Shown: positions 12,716 to 26,027, counted from the first letter of the stretch. The stretch: 64,000 nucleotides of DNA from Paramecium octaurelia (GCA_905182995.1 CAJJDP010000017.1:343331-407330); one strand, 5' to 3'. Made by a program: numbers and translations. The notes: a model not told the origin generated them from the sequence alone.

Positions 12716-14103
12716 AGTAACAAAATAATTTTTTAGGGAAATATTGGAATAAATTTGTATCATTAAATGCTTGATAATTCAAGCAATTTGACAATCGCCG
12801 TTTTTATCTTTTTTAAGATAGGACTCACATTTATTATATATTTATCCAAATAGTTCTAAATAGATTTAAACTATTTATTTTGTTGACTCCGCTTTGATAT
12901 TTTGAATAATAAGTGTTTACACTCCTTTCACTAAATCTTTCAATTCATTTATTTGGGTTATCAGATGTTAACCCTAAATTTAATTCTCATTTTTTGTTTT
13001 TCGATATCAAATCAAAAAGTTTTTCAATCTCTTGATGTATTATAATATTTGACATATTATTTATTTGTTTTTCATAATTATTGATTGATTATTGCAACTC
13101 TTCCTTATCTTTTAAAAGTTGATTAATGATATTTAGTCATTTTTAATTATTTTACATTCCTCCTCAAAAATTTGCTAATCCTAGATCTAACAATTTTTAA
13201 GTTGGTTTTCAAGCTCTGTTAGCGGTTTATAAATATTAATTTCAATTCTTCCTCTTAAACTAAAATTAAATGTAGGATCAAATCACCAAAAATAGATTTA
13301 TTATCCTAAAGAAACAATTCAATTCCAAACTATTATTTTAAATGTTTTATATGTTTGATTGTTACAACATATTTCAAGTATTGTTCTTTTTGCTCAACTT
13401 TTAACTGTTGTATTAAATTATCTACCAATTTTTGAGCGCTTTAATTAACATTCATTATTTCATTTTATTACACCTTTTATTTCATTTTTTATTGTTATTT
13501 TAAATTGTTATATTCCTCTACTCTGTCAGCTTGAGAATGTTCATTATGAGTAGCTTTACTATCGTCATTAATATCAGGAATCACAAGATATTCAATAACT
13601 TTCTCATTAAAGTCATCAATAATATCACTAATTATTTTCTTCATCAATAGTATTGTCAAACTTAGATTTTTCTATAATTTTTTATTTGAAAATGTAGCAT
13701 AATAGATTAGTATATCAAGTGAAGGATTTGAGTCTTGCATTTATTAGTATCTTTATCCTAATTGGTTTTTACTACATGGATTACTTATTTATGAAACCAT
13801 ATATCTGCTTTTGCTAATTTTCCAATACTTTTAGCATCTCTTCCTTAATATTGAGAATTTTTTCATCCACTTTCTTTTTAAGTTCTTAACATTCTTCCAT
13901 ACCATTATTCAAATTTGCATATATTCATAATATTGATTCATAGCCAAATCCTTTAACTTGTTATAGTGCAAACCTTTATGTTTACATAAACATTTTTAAC
14001 ATAAAAGTTCATTATCTTTTAAGTCAATACATTCCAATGAGTTACAAATATACATTCGTGTTTGGTCATCTTGATCTTTGATTTGACAAAATTGATATGT
14101 CAT
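12716..14103 (-). pseudogene. Decayed B-box-like zinc/coiled-coil gene
   Basis: A host gene relic. From the ATG at 14103 the frame encodes a Cys/His cluster (MYICNSLECIDLK, LLCQKCLCKHKGLH) like the N-terminal zinc-binding segment of a large ciliate family with coiled-coil and repeat C-termini. Coding-like text then continues in all three frames (MEECQELKKKVDEK, VIPDINDDSKATHNEH, LLKDKEELQQSINNY). No plausible introns join these blocks. At least four frame changes are needed, the first near VYYEYMQ where one A appears missing. Sequencing error is possible, but both contig copies of the overlapping part agree. It is probably a pseudogene. Confidence 0.5.
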
Positions 14104-14787
14104 GATATAATTACAAATATAAAAAAAAATTATTAATTTATTCCAAAAAACTCAGATATTTAAAACCTTTTTCCTAAATTTTGTACCTAAAATAATAGTG
14201 GATTAGAAAAAGTCTCTTTTGATAGAATAAAGATCACGATATCAAAGAAGGGCTTGGATTATAATTTATGCAGAATAAGGGTATTACACAGTTATTCACT
14301 TGCTTTTGAAAGATTTTGTTCGCGATTATTTTTTTTCAACATCAAAATTTAGGTAGCAATAAAATGGTTGTTTCTCAATTTCTTTTCAGAATTATGCATT
14401 TTGAAATAACGATAATTGCACTCAATTTTGCATATCATATTTTATTTTCTCCATAAATTTATCTTCTTTTCAAACAACTTCGCTTTTACTTACCTATCCA
14501 TAAATCTTACTCATATTCTCGTCAATTAATATCAACCAGAGAACCCCTTTTATGATAAAAAATTCAAATTAGATTGCCCTGAAGAGGTTTTATAGCTACT
14601 ACTAATATTAAATACTGATGAATTATATTCATCATTTTCATATGTTGCTCATTGTAATTTAGCCTTTATATAATCGAAATATGAATCTAGTATAATTAAT
14701 GACTTTATAATTGTAAAATTGACATATTTACTAATTTATTATTTATATTTATTCTCAGATATTTTATTTATTGAACCAATATTTTCC
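13352..14787 (+). repeat. Contig-end overlap 1, first copy
   Basis: 1436 bp ending at the single N (14788) and repeated in register at 14789-16224 (offset 1437). It ends exactly at the N and the second copy begins exactly after it, the signature of two unmerged overlapping contigs. It contains the 5' half of the decayed zinc-finger-like gene and its upstream region. Confidence 0.93.
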
Positions 14788-14788
14788 N

Positions 14789-16224
14789 TGTTTGATTGTT
14801 ACAACATATTTCAAGTATTGTTCTTTTTGCTCAACTTTTAACTGTTGTATTAAATTATCTACCAATTTTTGAGCGCTTTAATTAACATTCATTATTTCAT
14901 TTTATTACACCTTTTATTTCATTTTTTATTGTTATTTTAAATTGTTATATTCCTCTACTCTGTCAGCTTGAGAATGTTCATTATGAGTAGCTTTACTATC
15001 GTCATTAATATCAGGAATCACAAGATATTCAATAACTTTCTCATTAAAGTCATCAATAATATCACTAATTATTTTCTTCATCAATAGTATTGTCAAACTT
15101 AGATTTTTCTATAATTTTTTATTTGAAAATGTAGCATAATAGATTAGTATATCAAGTGAAGGATTTGAGTCTTGCATTTATTAGTATCTTTATCCTAATT
15201 GGTTTTTACTACATGGATTACTTATTTATGAAACCATATATCTGCTTTTGCTAATTTTCCAATACTTTTAGCATCTCTTCCTTAATATTGAGAATTTTTT
15301 CATCCACTTTCTTTTTAAGTTCTTAACATTCTTCCATACCATTATTCAAATTTGCATATATTCATAATATTGATTCATAGCCAAATCCTTTAACTTGTTA
15401 TAGTGCAAACCTTTATGTTTACATAAACATTTTTAACATAAAAGTTCATTATCTTTTAAGTCAATACATTCCAATGAGTTACAAATATACATTCGTGTTT
15501 GGTCATCTTGATCTTTGATTTGACAAAATTGATATGTCATGATATAATTACAAATATAAAAAAAAATTATTAATTTATTCCAAAAAACTCAGATATTTAA
15601 AACCTTTTTCCTAAATTTTGTACCTAAAATAATAGTGGATTAGAAAAAGTCTCTTTTGATAGAATAAAGATCACGATATCAAAGAAGGGCTTGGATTATA
15701 ATTTATGCAGAATAAGGGTATTACACAGTTATTCACTTGCTTTTGAAAGATTTTGTTCGCGATTATTTTTTTTCAACATCAAAATTTAGGTAGCAATAAA
15801 ATGGTTGTTTCTCAATTTCTTTTCAGAATTATGCATTTTGAAATAACGATAATTGCACTCAATTTTGCATATCATATTTTATTTTCTCCATAAATTTATC
15901 TTCTTTTCAAACAACTTCGCTTTTACTTACCTATCCATAAATCTTACTCATATTCTCGTCAATTAATATCAACCAGAGAACCCCTTTTATGATAAAAAAT
16001 TCAAATTAGATTGCCCTGAAGAGGTTTTATAGCTACTACTAATATTAAATACTGATGAATTATATTCATCATTTTCATATGTTGCTCATTGTAATTTAGC
16101 CTTTATATAATCGAAATATGAATCTAGTATAATTAATGACTTTATAATTGTAAAATTGACATATTTACTAATTTATTATTTATATTTATTCTCAGATATT
16201 TTATTTATTGAACCAATATTTTCC
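14789..16224 (+). repeat. Contig-end overlap 1, second copy
   Basis: Second copy of 13352-14787, at the start of the next contig. The first 752 bp (14789-15540) repeat the 5' part of the decayed gene; the rest repeats its upstream flank and the last codons of the ABCD transporter. It is not a separate locus. Confidence 0.93.
15537..15938 (-). CDS. Possible small ORF, 133 codons
   Basis: ATG-to-TGA frame on the minus strand (the identical copy is at 14100-14501), rich in Lys, Asn and Phe, e.g. KMHNSEKKLRNNHFIATQ. Its TGA overlaps the ATG of the decayed gene downstream. In AT-rich DNA with a single stop codon a frame of this length can arise by chance, and no domain is visible. The rest of 15541-16191 shows nothing else. 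Confidence 0.25.
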
Positions 16225-18222
16225 TTCTCCATCAAATTTGAGAATATACTCATGGAATTTAAACAATGATTGCCTATGTGATACTGTAAACAAAGTAATA
16301 TTTAATGCTTTGGCTTTATTGTACATGATTGCTTCAATGTCCATGCTAACAGAAGATGTGCATTCATCTAATCAAGATATTAGTTATAATACCGAGTATA
16401 GCATATTATGGTTTATGATAGAATAATCTAGCCATTGCAATTCGTTATTTTTCTCCTCCGCTCAACACATCATTCCAGTCATTTGCTGCATCTAAACCTC
16501 TCTCTCTATAAACAAGATATTCTAATTAAACATCCTCTAATAATTTGATCAAATCTTAATCATTTATCTTTCTTCTTAACATTTATAATTTTGTATGAGG
16601 ATAAATAATTTAATCTCTTAAAGTTCCTGGAGGCAAATAAGGTCTTTGAGGAATATAAAATAATTTATCAATAGCAGGTCTATATAAAGTACCTCCTTAG
16701 ACTGGCCATAAAGCTCCCAAAATTCTGAAAAGTGATGATTTACCACATCCATTTGGTCCGCTAATAATAACATTCATTCCAGGAGTTATTTTAAAGGACA
16801 TCCCTTTAATTAGAGTATCTCCATTAGGAGAGATAATAGGTACATTTTCAAATTCAATAATGTCATCAGTTTAAATAATCTAATATTTAAATATTAAACT
16901 TACTTATCCTTTATCTAATTATATTGTTTAATGCTTTCCTTAATCTATTACTACTTATCCAGTTTCATTTTCTTATTAAACTTAAGTTCTTTTATAATAT
17001 CCAGAGGTTAGATCAGACAATACTTCTTTTATTTCATAAACAACTCTTGTGTATCCAGCTAGTTATTATATTTCCTTATAGCTAACAACTAATCTACCAA
17101 TTGCTTTTGCCAAATTAATTAAAAGCGAACTATTACTTACATAATCTCTTGTAATGGCACTTTTATCATTTCCAATTTTCTTCAAATACTCTTCTCTATT
17201 AGGTCCAAACACAGGTAATCCCATAATACCATATCCAGCCATAACTGCACCATATTTAACAAGGAGCCCATCAAAAATACCCATAAATAATCTGAGTTTA
17301 TTCACAACTATTTAATGCTTATTGAGTTATTGATAGGATTAATTAATTTTGAGCTTTTCCCAATTTTATCCTTGTAGAAATGCTACTTCTTCGGCATGAT
17401 ATAACAATTAACTATGAACACTTCTGTATTCACCTTCCAATTTTTAATCAATTGCAGTTAATTTACCAAATGCTGGAGATACTATTTTTAATAATACTCC
17501 TGAGAAGAAATACCATAAAAACACATACATAGGTCCTTAGTAACCAATAGAAACAGCCAATTTTTTTGAGAACAAAAATATATCTAAAACAGGTTTAGAA
17601 AAATTAGAGTATATTTGAGATAATGAATTTGCCCACTTTTCTATATCTGTAGTTAATCTCTAATCAGGATTAGTAACTCGACTATCTAAATTGGAAACTT
17701 AATAAAAGATCATATTCTTGATGTATTAATCATGAAAGTATTCAGTCAATCTCCTTCTAAATCTTAGTGAAAGTGATTTGTTCAAATATTCTAAATAACT
17801 ATTAACAAAGCTTGCAGGCACAGCTACTAAACCTAATTAAACAATCTATATATAATATTTATTAATACTTTTTTAATAAACTTTTACAAATCACCATTAA
17901 TAATTGTTTTAACTATTCTACCATTTAATGATGAAATATAGATACTCATCATAGTACGAATAACTAAAAATACTGTTAAAACACTCAAATCCACTACTTC
18001 CATACTTTTTATTGAAGGAATAACTATTTTCAATAGATCCAAAATTCTGTTTATAAATACTTTATCAACATTTCCTTAACCTTGTCTTCTAGGTATCTTT
18101 CTAGGAGATGATGCCTCTTTTTTCGATTTTACAATCATTAATATTAAAACTAGCAATGCTCCTGAAAGTGCCTTATTTTGAAATGATTAAGGTATAGGAA
18201 TTTTGGAAAGCACAGTAGGCAT
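16192..18222 (-). CDS. ABCD-type half transporter (peroxisomal ALDP/PMP70 family)
   Basis: Half-size ABC transporter of 652 residues; the family imports fatty acyl-CoAs into peroxisomes. An N-terminal hydrophobic helix ([14 protein letters not shown]) is followed by a basic [11 protein letters not shown] stretch, then a transmembrane domain with family-typical text: [34 protein letters not shown], and the EAA-like [17 protein letters not shown]. The nucleotide-binding domain has Walker [10 protein letters not shown], the Q-loop region [16 protein letters not shown], signature LSGGEKQR, Walker B YAILDEC and a late VSHRQSLF His-loop. Three introns (23, 24, 25 nt) make 653 whole codons. Complete here and repeated at 19767-21797 because of the contig overlap. 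Confidence 0.93.
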
Positions 18223-18419
18223 TAAAAATTAATTTAATTTATGATAATTATATTTAATTCGACAACATATGACAAGTCCATTAAATAAAATATTGATGCT
18301 ATCTTAATAATAAATATTTAGGTTAGCACCAATTAAATTAAGAACAATTTGAATGGTTTCAATATTTATAGTGTTAAAATTATCTTTATTTATCAAATAA
18401 AAAACTGCTGATCTATGTT

Positions 18420-19736
18420 TCAGCTTGCTTGAAATGGTTACTTTCTAACATATTCGAAAATTCCTTGTTCATTCTAAATTTATTTCTCAATCTCCTAGTA
18501 AGCTTAATTTCCAATCTTTCGTTTAAGGTGAACTAATTTTTATGTATAAAACTATCTTAATCTTGGATCCATATGCGGATTACCTTTGAGGATTTCATTT
18601 GTGTTTGAGCTTTATTTTTCCTCTTATGTGCTCTGAATTAATAGGATAATTTACCACATTTTTTATTGCATTCATTGCAGGTACTTCTTTATTCCAAATT
18701 TGATCTTTTAATTGAGGGGAAGTTATCAAGATTATTAAATGTATTTTTCTACTTACAGCAAATAATTCTTTGACTTTTTTATCATCTCTTATAACTGATG
18801 AATATTGTATATGATCGTAAGACCATGGATAGGCTTAATTATATAACAATATTTAAATAATTTCTATATACTTTGCGGAAGCTTTGCCATGAGCATAATC
18901 TGTGGCTATATATAAAGGAGTTCTATAGACAATATCTTTAGCATCAACATCAGCATTATGCTATATTAAAATTTTTACTAAGTTTGGAAATCCTCTCTTT
19001 GCTGCCCAATGTAAACCAGTCATATGGGCATTATCAAAATCGTAAACCAAATATGGAACTTTTTGTAATAATCTGGTGACAACAGGCTCTTGATTATCTT
19101 TTATTGCTTAGAAAAATTCAATAGAATGATCCTTTGAATATGGATGAGGGCTAAAAACGTGATCTCTTATAACTTAAGCATGGGTTAGTTTGCATCTTTT
19201 TAATCTTCTAACATATGACATTACGCAGGTTTTTAGTCTCTATCCTTTTTTATAGTTCTGTGGTTGATTCTGTGGCTAGGTTTAAGTCTAAGGTTATGGT
19301 TATGGTTGCGGCTGTGGTTGAGTTATTGGTTGAAGTCTTGGTTGAGGTAGTGATTGAGGTTGTGGTTGATCGGACAAGGGTAATGGTTGAGTCTAAGGTT
19401 ATGTTCGGGGTTAAGGCTGAGGCTAAGATTATGCTTTGGACTGAGTCGAAATCTGAGTTTATATATGAACAAGCGGTTCAGGCTGACTATTAGGCTGAGG
19501 TTGATCAGATATGCATGGTCTTGCTTTTTATCTTTTTGCCAAAGACGCTTTATTTTTTTTCTTCTCTACTTTAATTTCGCTTTCTGATAATGACTATTAA
19601 ACTAATCCATGATTTTATTTAACTATAATAGATGCAGGAATAATTTCTTCTAATATATGAAATGCTTGATTAAAACATTCCTACTTAACATTTCTATCTG
19701 GTTTAGTCTCTTTCTTCAAAGGGTTAATAATATTGT
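18420..19736 (-). CDS. Ankyrin/PQ-repeat protein, truncated by contig end
   Basis: C-terminal portion of the gene complete at 24199-26027, cut at the N at 19737. The sequence agrees with the other copies throughout. Treat it as the same gene, not a paralogue. Confidence 0.85.
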
Positions 19737-19738
19737 NT

Positions 19739-22700
19739 TTTACTAATTTATTATTTATATTTATTCTCAGATATTTTATTTATTGAACCAATATTTTCCT
19801 TCTCCATCAAATTTGAGAATATACTCATGGAATTTAAACAATGATTGCCTATGTGATACTGTAAACAAAGTAATATTTAATGCTTTGGCTTTATTGTACA
19901 TGATTGCTTCAATGTCCATGCTAACAGAAGATGTGCATTCATCTAATCAAGATATTAGTTATAATACCGAGTATAGCATATTATGGTTTATGATAGAATA
20001 ATCTAGCCATTGCAATTCGTTATTTTTCTCCTCCGCTCAACACATCATTCCAGTCATTTGCTGCATCTAAACCTCTCTCTCTATAAACAAGATATTCTAA
20101 TTAAACATCCTCTAATAATTTGATCAAATCTTAATCATTTATCTTTCTTCTTAACATTTATAATTTTGTATGAGGATAAATAATTTAATCTCTTAAAGTT
20201 CCTGGAGGCAAATAAGGTCTTTGAGGAATATAAAATAATTTATCAATAGCAGGTCTATATAAAGTACCTCCTTAGACTGGCCATAAAGCTCCCAAAATTC
20301 TGAAAAGTGATGATTTACCACATCCATTTGGTCCGCTAATAATAACATTCATTCCAGGAGTTATTTTAAAGGACATCCCTTTAATTAGAGTATCTCCATT
20401 AGGAGAGATAATAGGTACATTTTCAAATTCAATAATGTCATCAGTTTAAATAATCTAATATTTAAATATTAAACTTACTTATCCTTTATCTAATTATATT
20501 GTTTAATGCTTTCCTTAATCTATTACTACTTATCCAGTTTCATTTTCTTATTAAACTTAAGTTCTTTTATAATATCCAGAGGTTAGATCAGACAATACTT
20601 CTTTTATTTCATAAACAACTCTTGTGTATCCAGCTAGTTATTATATTTCCTTATAGCTAACAACTAATCTACCAATTGCTTTTGCCAAATTAATTAAAAG
20701 CGAACTATTACTTACATAATCTCTTGTAATGGCACTTTTATCATTTCCAATTTTCTTCAAATACTCTTCTCTATTAGGTCCAAACACAGGTAATCCCATA
20801 ATACCATATCCAGCCATAACTGCACCATATTTAACAAGGAGCCCATCAAAAATACCCATAAATAATCTGAGTTTATTCACAACTATTTAATGCTTATTGA
20901 GTTATTGATAGGATTAATTAATTTTGAGCTTTTCCCAATTTTATCCTTGTAGAAATGCTACTTCTTCGGCATGATATAACAATTAACTATGAACACTTCT
21001 GTATTCACCTTCCAATTTTTAATCAATTGCAGTTAATTTACCAAATGCTGGAGATACTATTTTTAATAATACTCCTGAGAAGAAATACCATAAAAACACA
21101 TACATAGGTCCTTAGTAACCAATAGAAACAGCCAATTTTTTTGAGAACAAAAATATATCTAAAACAGGTTTAGAAAAATTAGAGTATATTTGAGATAATG
21201 AATTTGCCCACTTTTCTATATCTGTAGTTAATCTCTAATCAGGATTAGTAACTCGACTATCTAAATTGGAAACTTAATAAAAGATCATATTCTTGATGTA
21301 TTAATCATGAAAGTATTCAGTCAATCTCCTTCTAAATCTTAGTGAAAGTGATTTGTTCAAATATTCTAAATAACTATTAACAAAGCTTGCAGGCACAGCT
21401 ACTAAACCTAATTAAACAATCTATATATAATATTTATTAATACTTTTTTAATAAACTTTTACAAATCACCATTAATAATTGTTTTAACTATTCTACCATT
21501 TAATGATGAAATATAGATACTCATCATAGTACGAATAACTAAAAATACTGTTAAAACACTCAAATCCACTACTTCCATACTTTTTATTGAAGGAATAACT
21601 ATTTTCAATAGATCCAAAATTCTGTTTATAAATACTTTATCAACATTTCCTTAACCTTGTCTTCTAGGTATCTTTCTAGGAGATGATGCCTCTTTTTTCG
21701 ATTTTACAATCATTAATATTAAAACTAGCAATGCTCCTGAAAGTGCCTTATTTTGAAATGATTAAGGTATAGGAATTTTGGAAAGCACAGTAGGCATTAA
21801 AAATTAATTTAATTTATGATAATTATATTTAATTCGACAACATATGACAAGTCCATTAAATAAAATATTGATGCTATCTTAATAATAAATATTTAGGTTA
21901 GCACCAATTAAATTAAGAACAATTTGAATGGTTTCAATATTTATAGTGTTAAAATTATCTTTATTTATCAAATAAAAAACTGCTGATCTATGTTTCAGCT
22001 TGCTTGAAATGGTTACTTTCTAACATATTCGAAAATTCCTTGTTCATTCTAAATTTATTTCTCAATCTCCTAGTAAGCTTAATTTCCAATCTTTCGTTTA
22101 AGGTGAACTAATTTTTATGTATAAAACTATCTTAATCTTGGATCCATATGCGGATTACCTTTGAGGATTTCATTTGTGTTTGAGCTTTATTTTTCCTCTT
22201 ATGTGCTCTGAATTAATAGGATAATTTACCACATTTTTTATTGCATTCATTGCAGGTACTTCTTTATTCCAAATTTGATCTTTTAATTGAGGGGAAGTTA
22301 TCAAGATTATTAAATGTATTTTTCTACTTACAGCAAATAATTCTTTGACTTTTTTATCATCTCTTATAACTGATGAATATTGTATATGATCGTAAGACCA
22401 TGGATAGGCTTAATTATATAACAATATTTAAATAATTTCTATATACTTTGCGGAAGCTTTGCCATGAGCATAATCTGTGGCTATATATAAAGGAGTTCTA
22501 TAGACAATATCTTTAGCATCAACATCAGCATTATGCTATATTAAAATTTTTACTAAGTTTGGAAATCCTCTCTTTGCTGCCCAATGTAAACCAGTCATAT
22601 GGGCATTATCAAAATCGTAAACCAAATATGGAACTTTTTGTAATAATCTGGTGACAACAGGCTCTTGATTATCTTTTATTGCTTAGAAAAATTCAATAGA

Positions 22701-23311
22701 ATGATCCTTTGAATATGGATGAGGGCTAAAAACGTGATCTCTTATAACTTAAGCATGGGTTAGTTTGCATCTTTTTAATCTTCTAACATATGACATTACG
22801 CAGGTTTTTAGTCTCTATCCTTTTTTATAGTTCTGTGGTTGATTCTGTGGCTAGGTTTAAGTCTAAGGTTATGGTTATGGTTGCGGCTGTGGTTGAGTTA
22901 TTGGTTGAAGTCTTGGTTGAGGTAGTGATTGAGGTTGTGGTTGATCGGACAAGGGTAATGGTTGAGTCTAAGGTTATGTTCGGGGTTAAGGCTGAGGCTA
23001 AGATTATGCTTTGGACTGAGTCGAAATCTGAGTTTATATATGAACAAGCGGTTCAGGCTGACTATTAGGCTGAGGTTGATCAGATATGCATGGTCTTGCT
23101 TTTTATCTTTTTGCCAAAGACGCTTTATTTTTTTTCTTCTCTACTTTAATTTCGCTTTCTGATAATGACTATTAAACTAATCCATGATTTTATTTAACTA
23201 TAATAGATGCAGGAATAATTTCTTCTAATATATGAAATGCTTGATTAAAACATTCCTACTTAACATTTCTATCTGGTTTAGTCTCTTTCTTCAAAGGGTT
23301 AATAATATTGT
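19739..23311 (+). repeat. Contig-end overlap 2, second copy
   Basis: Copy of 16164-19736 at the start of the third contig. Its 3' part (21769-23311) is copied again in overlap 3, giving three apparent copies of the ankyrin gene region. Confidence 0.94.
19767..21797 (-). CDS. ABCD-type half transporter, overlap copy
   Basis: Same as 16192-18222, shifted by 3575 bp, and complete. The third contig copy retains only the first ten codons or so (start at 24001). Count one gene. Confidence 0.9.
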
Positions 23312-23970
23312 AAAAATAATCAGCCTTTAAATCTAATTTTTAACTTGATGAATTGGATCTATTAGTAACTACCTCTCCTTAATATTCAATTTTTTCTTTT
23401 TTTCTTGCAATTTATAATTTAGGTATTTTAATGTTGGAGAATTTAGGTGGGGTTTATTTACTTGAACTTAAATCTACTGTTGCTTTAATAGGGCTGTGGA
23501 TGTCTTCTTTCCAATCTCCTTGTCTCATAAAATATTCTGAAGAATGTTCAATAATCGAACTAGAATCATGATTTTTTTGAATAACTGGTATCGTAGTTTC
23601 ATCCTTTGTCCAATAGTATACCCTTTAAGACAGAGATCTTGGAGTGGGATACTACCTGGCTAATAATTTCTAATCTAATCTTTACTTTCTTCAAATTTAC
23701 TTACATCTTTATTTTCTTTTTAATTTCTTTGTGATCAAGTTGTGTTGTTTTTGTATTAGTTTAAATATAGGGAAGTAATTATTCTTAGGATTCGTTCTTT
23801 AAAAATTTATAATCATATTTCATTTTCTATATTTATATTATAAATACGCTATTTTTGAATCAAAAGTAATTATTACGCTATAGTGCTTATATTTTTTTTG
23901 TATTTATTTTCTTCATTATTTTTAAATCCTTTTTTTCTCTAACTTTCATATACCATCCTTTCGTCCTGTT
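21769..23970 (+). repeat. Contig-end overlap 3, first copy
   Basis: 2202 bp ending at the N at 23971 and repeated at 23973-26174 (offset 2204). I noticed one base difference: A in this copy (position 21859) versus T at 24063, in the gap between the ABCD and ankyrin genes. That could be an allele or a read error. Confidence 0.93.
21995..23823 (-). CDS. Ankyrin/PQ-repeat protein, overlap copy
   Basis: Complete copy of the gene described at 24199-26027, shifted by 2204 bp. It is present because contigs 3 and 4 overlap. Count one gene. Confidence 0.85.
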
Positions 23971-24198
23971 NCATAGGAATTTTGGAAAGCACAGTAGGCA
24001 TTAAAAATTAATTTAATTTATGATAATTATATTTAATTCGACAACATATGACAAGTCCATTATATAAAATATTGATGCTATCTTAATAATAAATATTTAG
24101 GTTAGCACCAATTAAATTAAGAACAATTTGAATGGTTTCAATATTTATAGTGTTAAAATTATCTTTATTTATCAAATAAAAAACTGCTGATCTATGTT

Positions 24199-26027
24199 TC
24201 AGCTTGCTTGAAATGGTTACTTTCTAACATATTCGAAAATTCCTTGTTCATTCTAAATTTATTTCTCAATCTCCTAGTAAGCTTAATTTCCAATCTTTCG
24301 TTTAAGGTGAACTAATTTTTATGTATAAAACTATCTTAATCTTGGATCCATATGCGGATTACCTTTGAGGATTTCATTTGTGTTTGAGCTTTATTTTTCC
24401 TCTTATGTGCTCTGAATTAATAGGATAATTTACCACATTTTTTATTGCATTCATTGCAGGTACTTCTTTATTCCAAATTTGATCTTTTAATTGAGGGGAA
24501 GTTATCAAGATTATTAAATGTATTTTTCTACTTACAGCAAATAATTCTTTGACTTTTTTATCATCTCTTATAACTGATGAATATTGTATATGATCGTAAG
24601 ACCATGGATAGGCTTAATTATATAACAATATTTAAATAATTTCTATATACTTTGCGGAAGCTTTGCCATGAGCATAATCTGTGGCTATATATAAAGGAGT
24701 TCTATAGACAATATCTTTAGCATCAACATCAGCATTATGCTATATTAAAATTTTTACTAAGTTTGGAAATCCTCTCTTTGCTGCCCAATGTAAACCAGTC
24801 ATATGGGCATTATCAAAATCGTAAACCAAATATGGAACTTTTTGTAATAATCTGGTGACAACAGGCTCTTGATTATCTTTTATTGCTTAGAAAAATTCAA
24901 TAGAATGATCCTTTGAATATGGATGAGGGCTAAAAACGTGATCTCTTATAACTTAAGCATGGGTTAGTTTGCATCTTTTTAATCTTCTAACATATGACAT
25001 TACGCAGGTTTTTAGTCTCTATCCTTTTTTATAGTTCTGTGGTTGATTCTGTGGCTAGGTTTAAGTCTAAGGTTATGGTTATGGTTGCGGCTGTGGTTGA
25101 GTTATTGGTTGAAGTCTTGGTTGAGGTAGTGATTGAGGTTGTGGTTGATCGGACAAGGGTAATGGTTGAGTCTAAGGTTATGTTCGGGGTTAAGGCTGAG
25201 GCTAAGATTATGCTTTGGACTGAGTCGAAATCTGAGTTTATATATGAACAAGCGGTTCAGGCTGACTATTAGGCTGAGGTTGATCAGATATGCATGGTCT
25301 TGCTTTTTATCTTTTTGCCAAAGACGCTTTATTTTTTTTCTTCTCTACTTTAATTTCGCTTTCTGATAATGACTATTAAACTAATCCATGATTTTATTTA
25401 ACTATAATAGATGCAGGAATAATTTCTTCTAATATATGAAATGCTTGATTAAAACATTCCTACTTAACATTTCTATCTGGTTTAGTCTCTTTCTTCAAAG
25501 GGTTAATAATATTGTAAAAATAATCAGCCTTTAAATCTAATTTTTAACTTGATGAATTGGATCTATTAGTAACTACCTCTCCTTAATATTCAATTTTTTC
25601 TTTTTTTCTTGCAATTTATAATTTAGGTATTTTAATGTTGGAGAATTTAGGTGGGGTTTATTTACTTGAACTTAAATCTACTGTTGCTTTAATAGGGCTG
25701 TGGATGTCTTCTTTCCAATCTCCTTGTCTCATAAAATATTCTGAAGAATGTTCAATAATCGAACTAGAATCATGATTTTTTTGAATAACTGGTATCGTAG
25801 TTTCATCCTTTGTCCAATAGTATACCCTTTAAGACAGAGATCTTGGAGTGGGATACTACCTGGCTAATAATTTCTAATCTAATCTTTACTTTCTTCAAAT
25901 TTACTTACATCTTTATTTTCTTTTTAATTTCTTTGTGATCAAGTTGTGTTGTTTTTGTATTAGTTTAAATATAGGGAAGTAATTATTCTTAGGATTCGTT
26001 CTTTAAAAATTTATAATCATATTTCAT
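24199..26027 (-). CDS. Ankyrin-repeat protein with a Pro-Gln linker
   Basis: About 591 residues. The N-terminal half is charged and probably disordered (KKEKIEYQGEVV), followed by a striking Pro-Gln repeat of some 80 residues (TQPQPQPQPQPQTQ). A short basic stretch leads into ankyrin-type repeats: TGLHWAAKRGFPNLVKILIQ, NADVDAKD, RTPLYIATDYAHGKAS. The C-terminus is helical (DPRLRQFYTQKLVHLKRKI, ending VRKQPFQAS). Two introns give whole codons: a 31-nt one near the start, and one near the 3' end that may be 22 or 25 nt. Ankyrin repeats mediate protein contacts; no enzyme domain is visible. It starts 148 bp before contig overlap 3 ends. Confidence 0.85.
25030..25290 (-). repeat. Pro-Gln coding minisatellite
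   Basis: Degenerate 6-bp-based repeat (CAACCA/CAACCT-like units on the minus strand) encoding the Pro-Gln tract of the ankyrin protein. TAA, TAG, CAA and CAG are all used for Gln. The overlap copies are at about 19251-19511 and 22826-23086. The read-through frame on the opposite strand (Val/Glu-rich) is a shadow. Confidence 0.8.

Larger units (their letters stand above)
16164..19736 (+). repeat. Contig-end overlap 2, first copy
   Basis: 3573 bp ending at the N at 19737 and repeated at 19739-23311 (offset 3575). It carries the whole ABCD gene and the C-terminal two thirds of the ankyrin/PQ gene. The position of the N shows a contig overlap. Confidence 0.94.

Noticed and set aside
12956-12982. 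Short hairpin (GGGTTA...TAACCC) as a terminator
   Set aside because: It lies within the decayed gene, and ciliate Pol II genes do not use such terminators.
24994-25366. Plus-strand Val/Glu-rich and Leu/Arg-rich frames, present in three copies
   Set aside because: They are antisense shadows of the Pro-Gln tract in the ankyrin gene.
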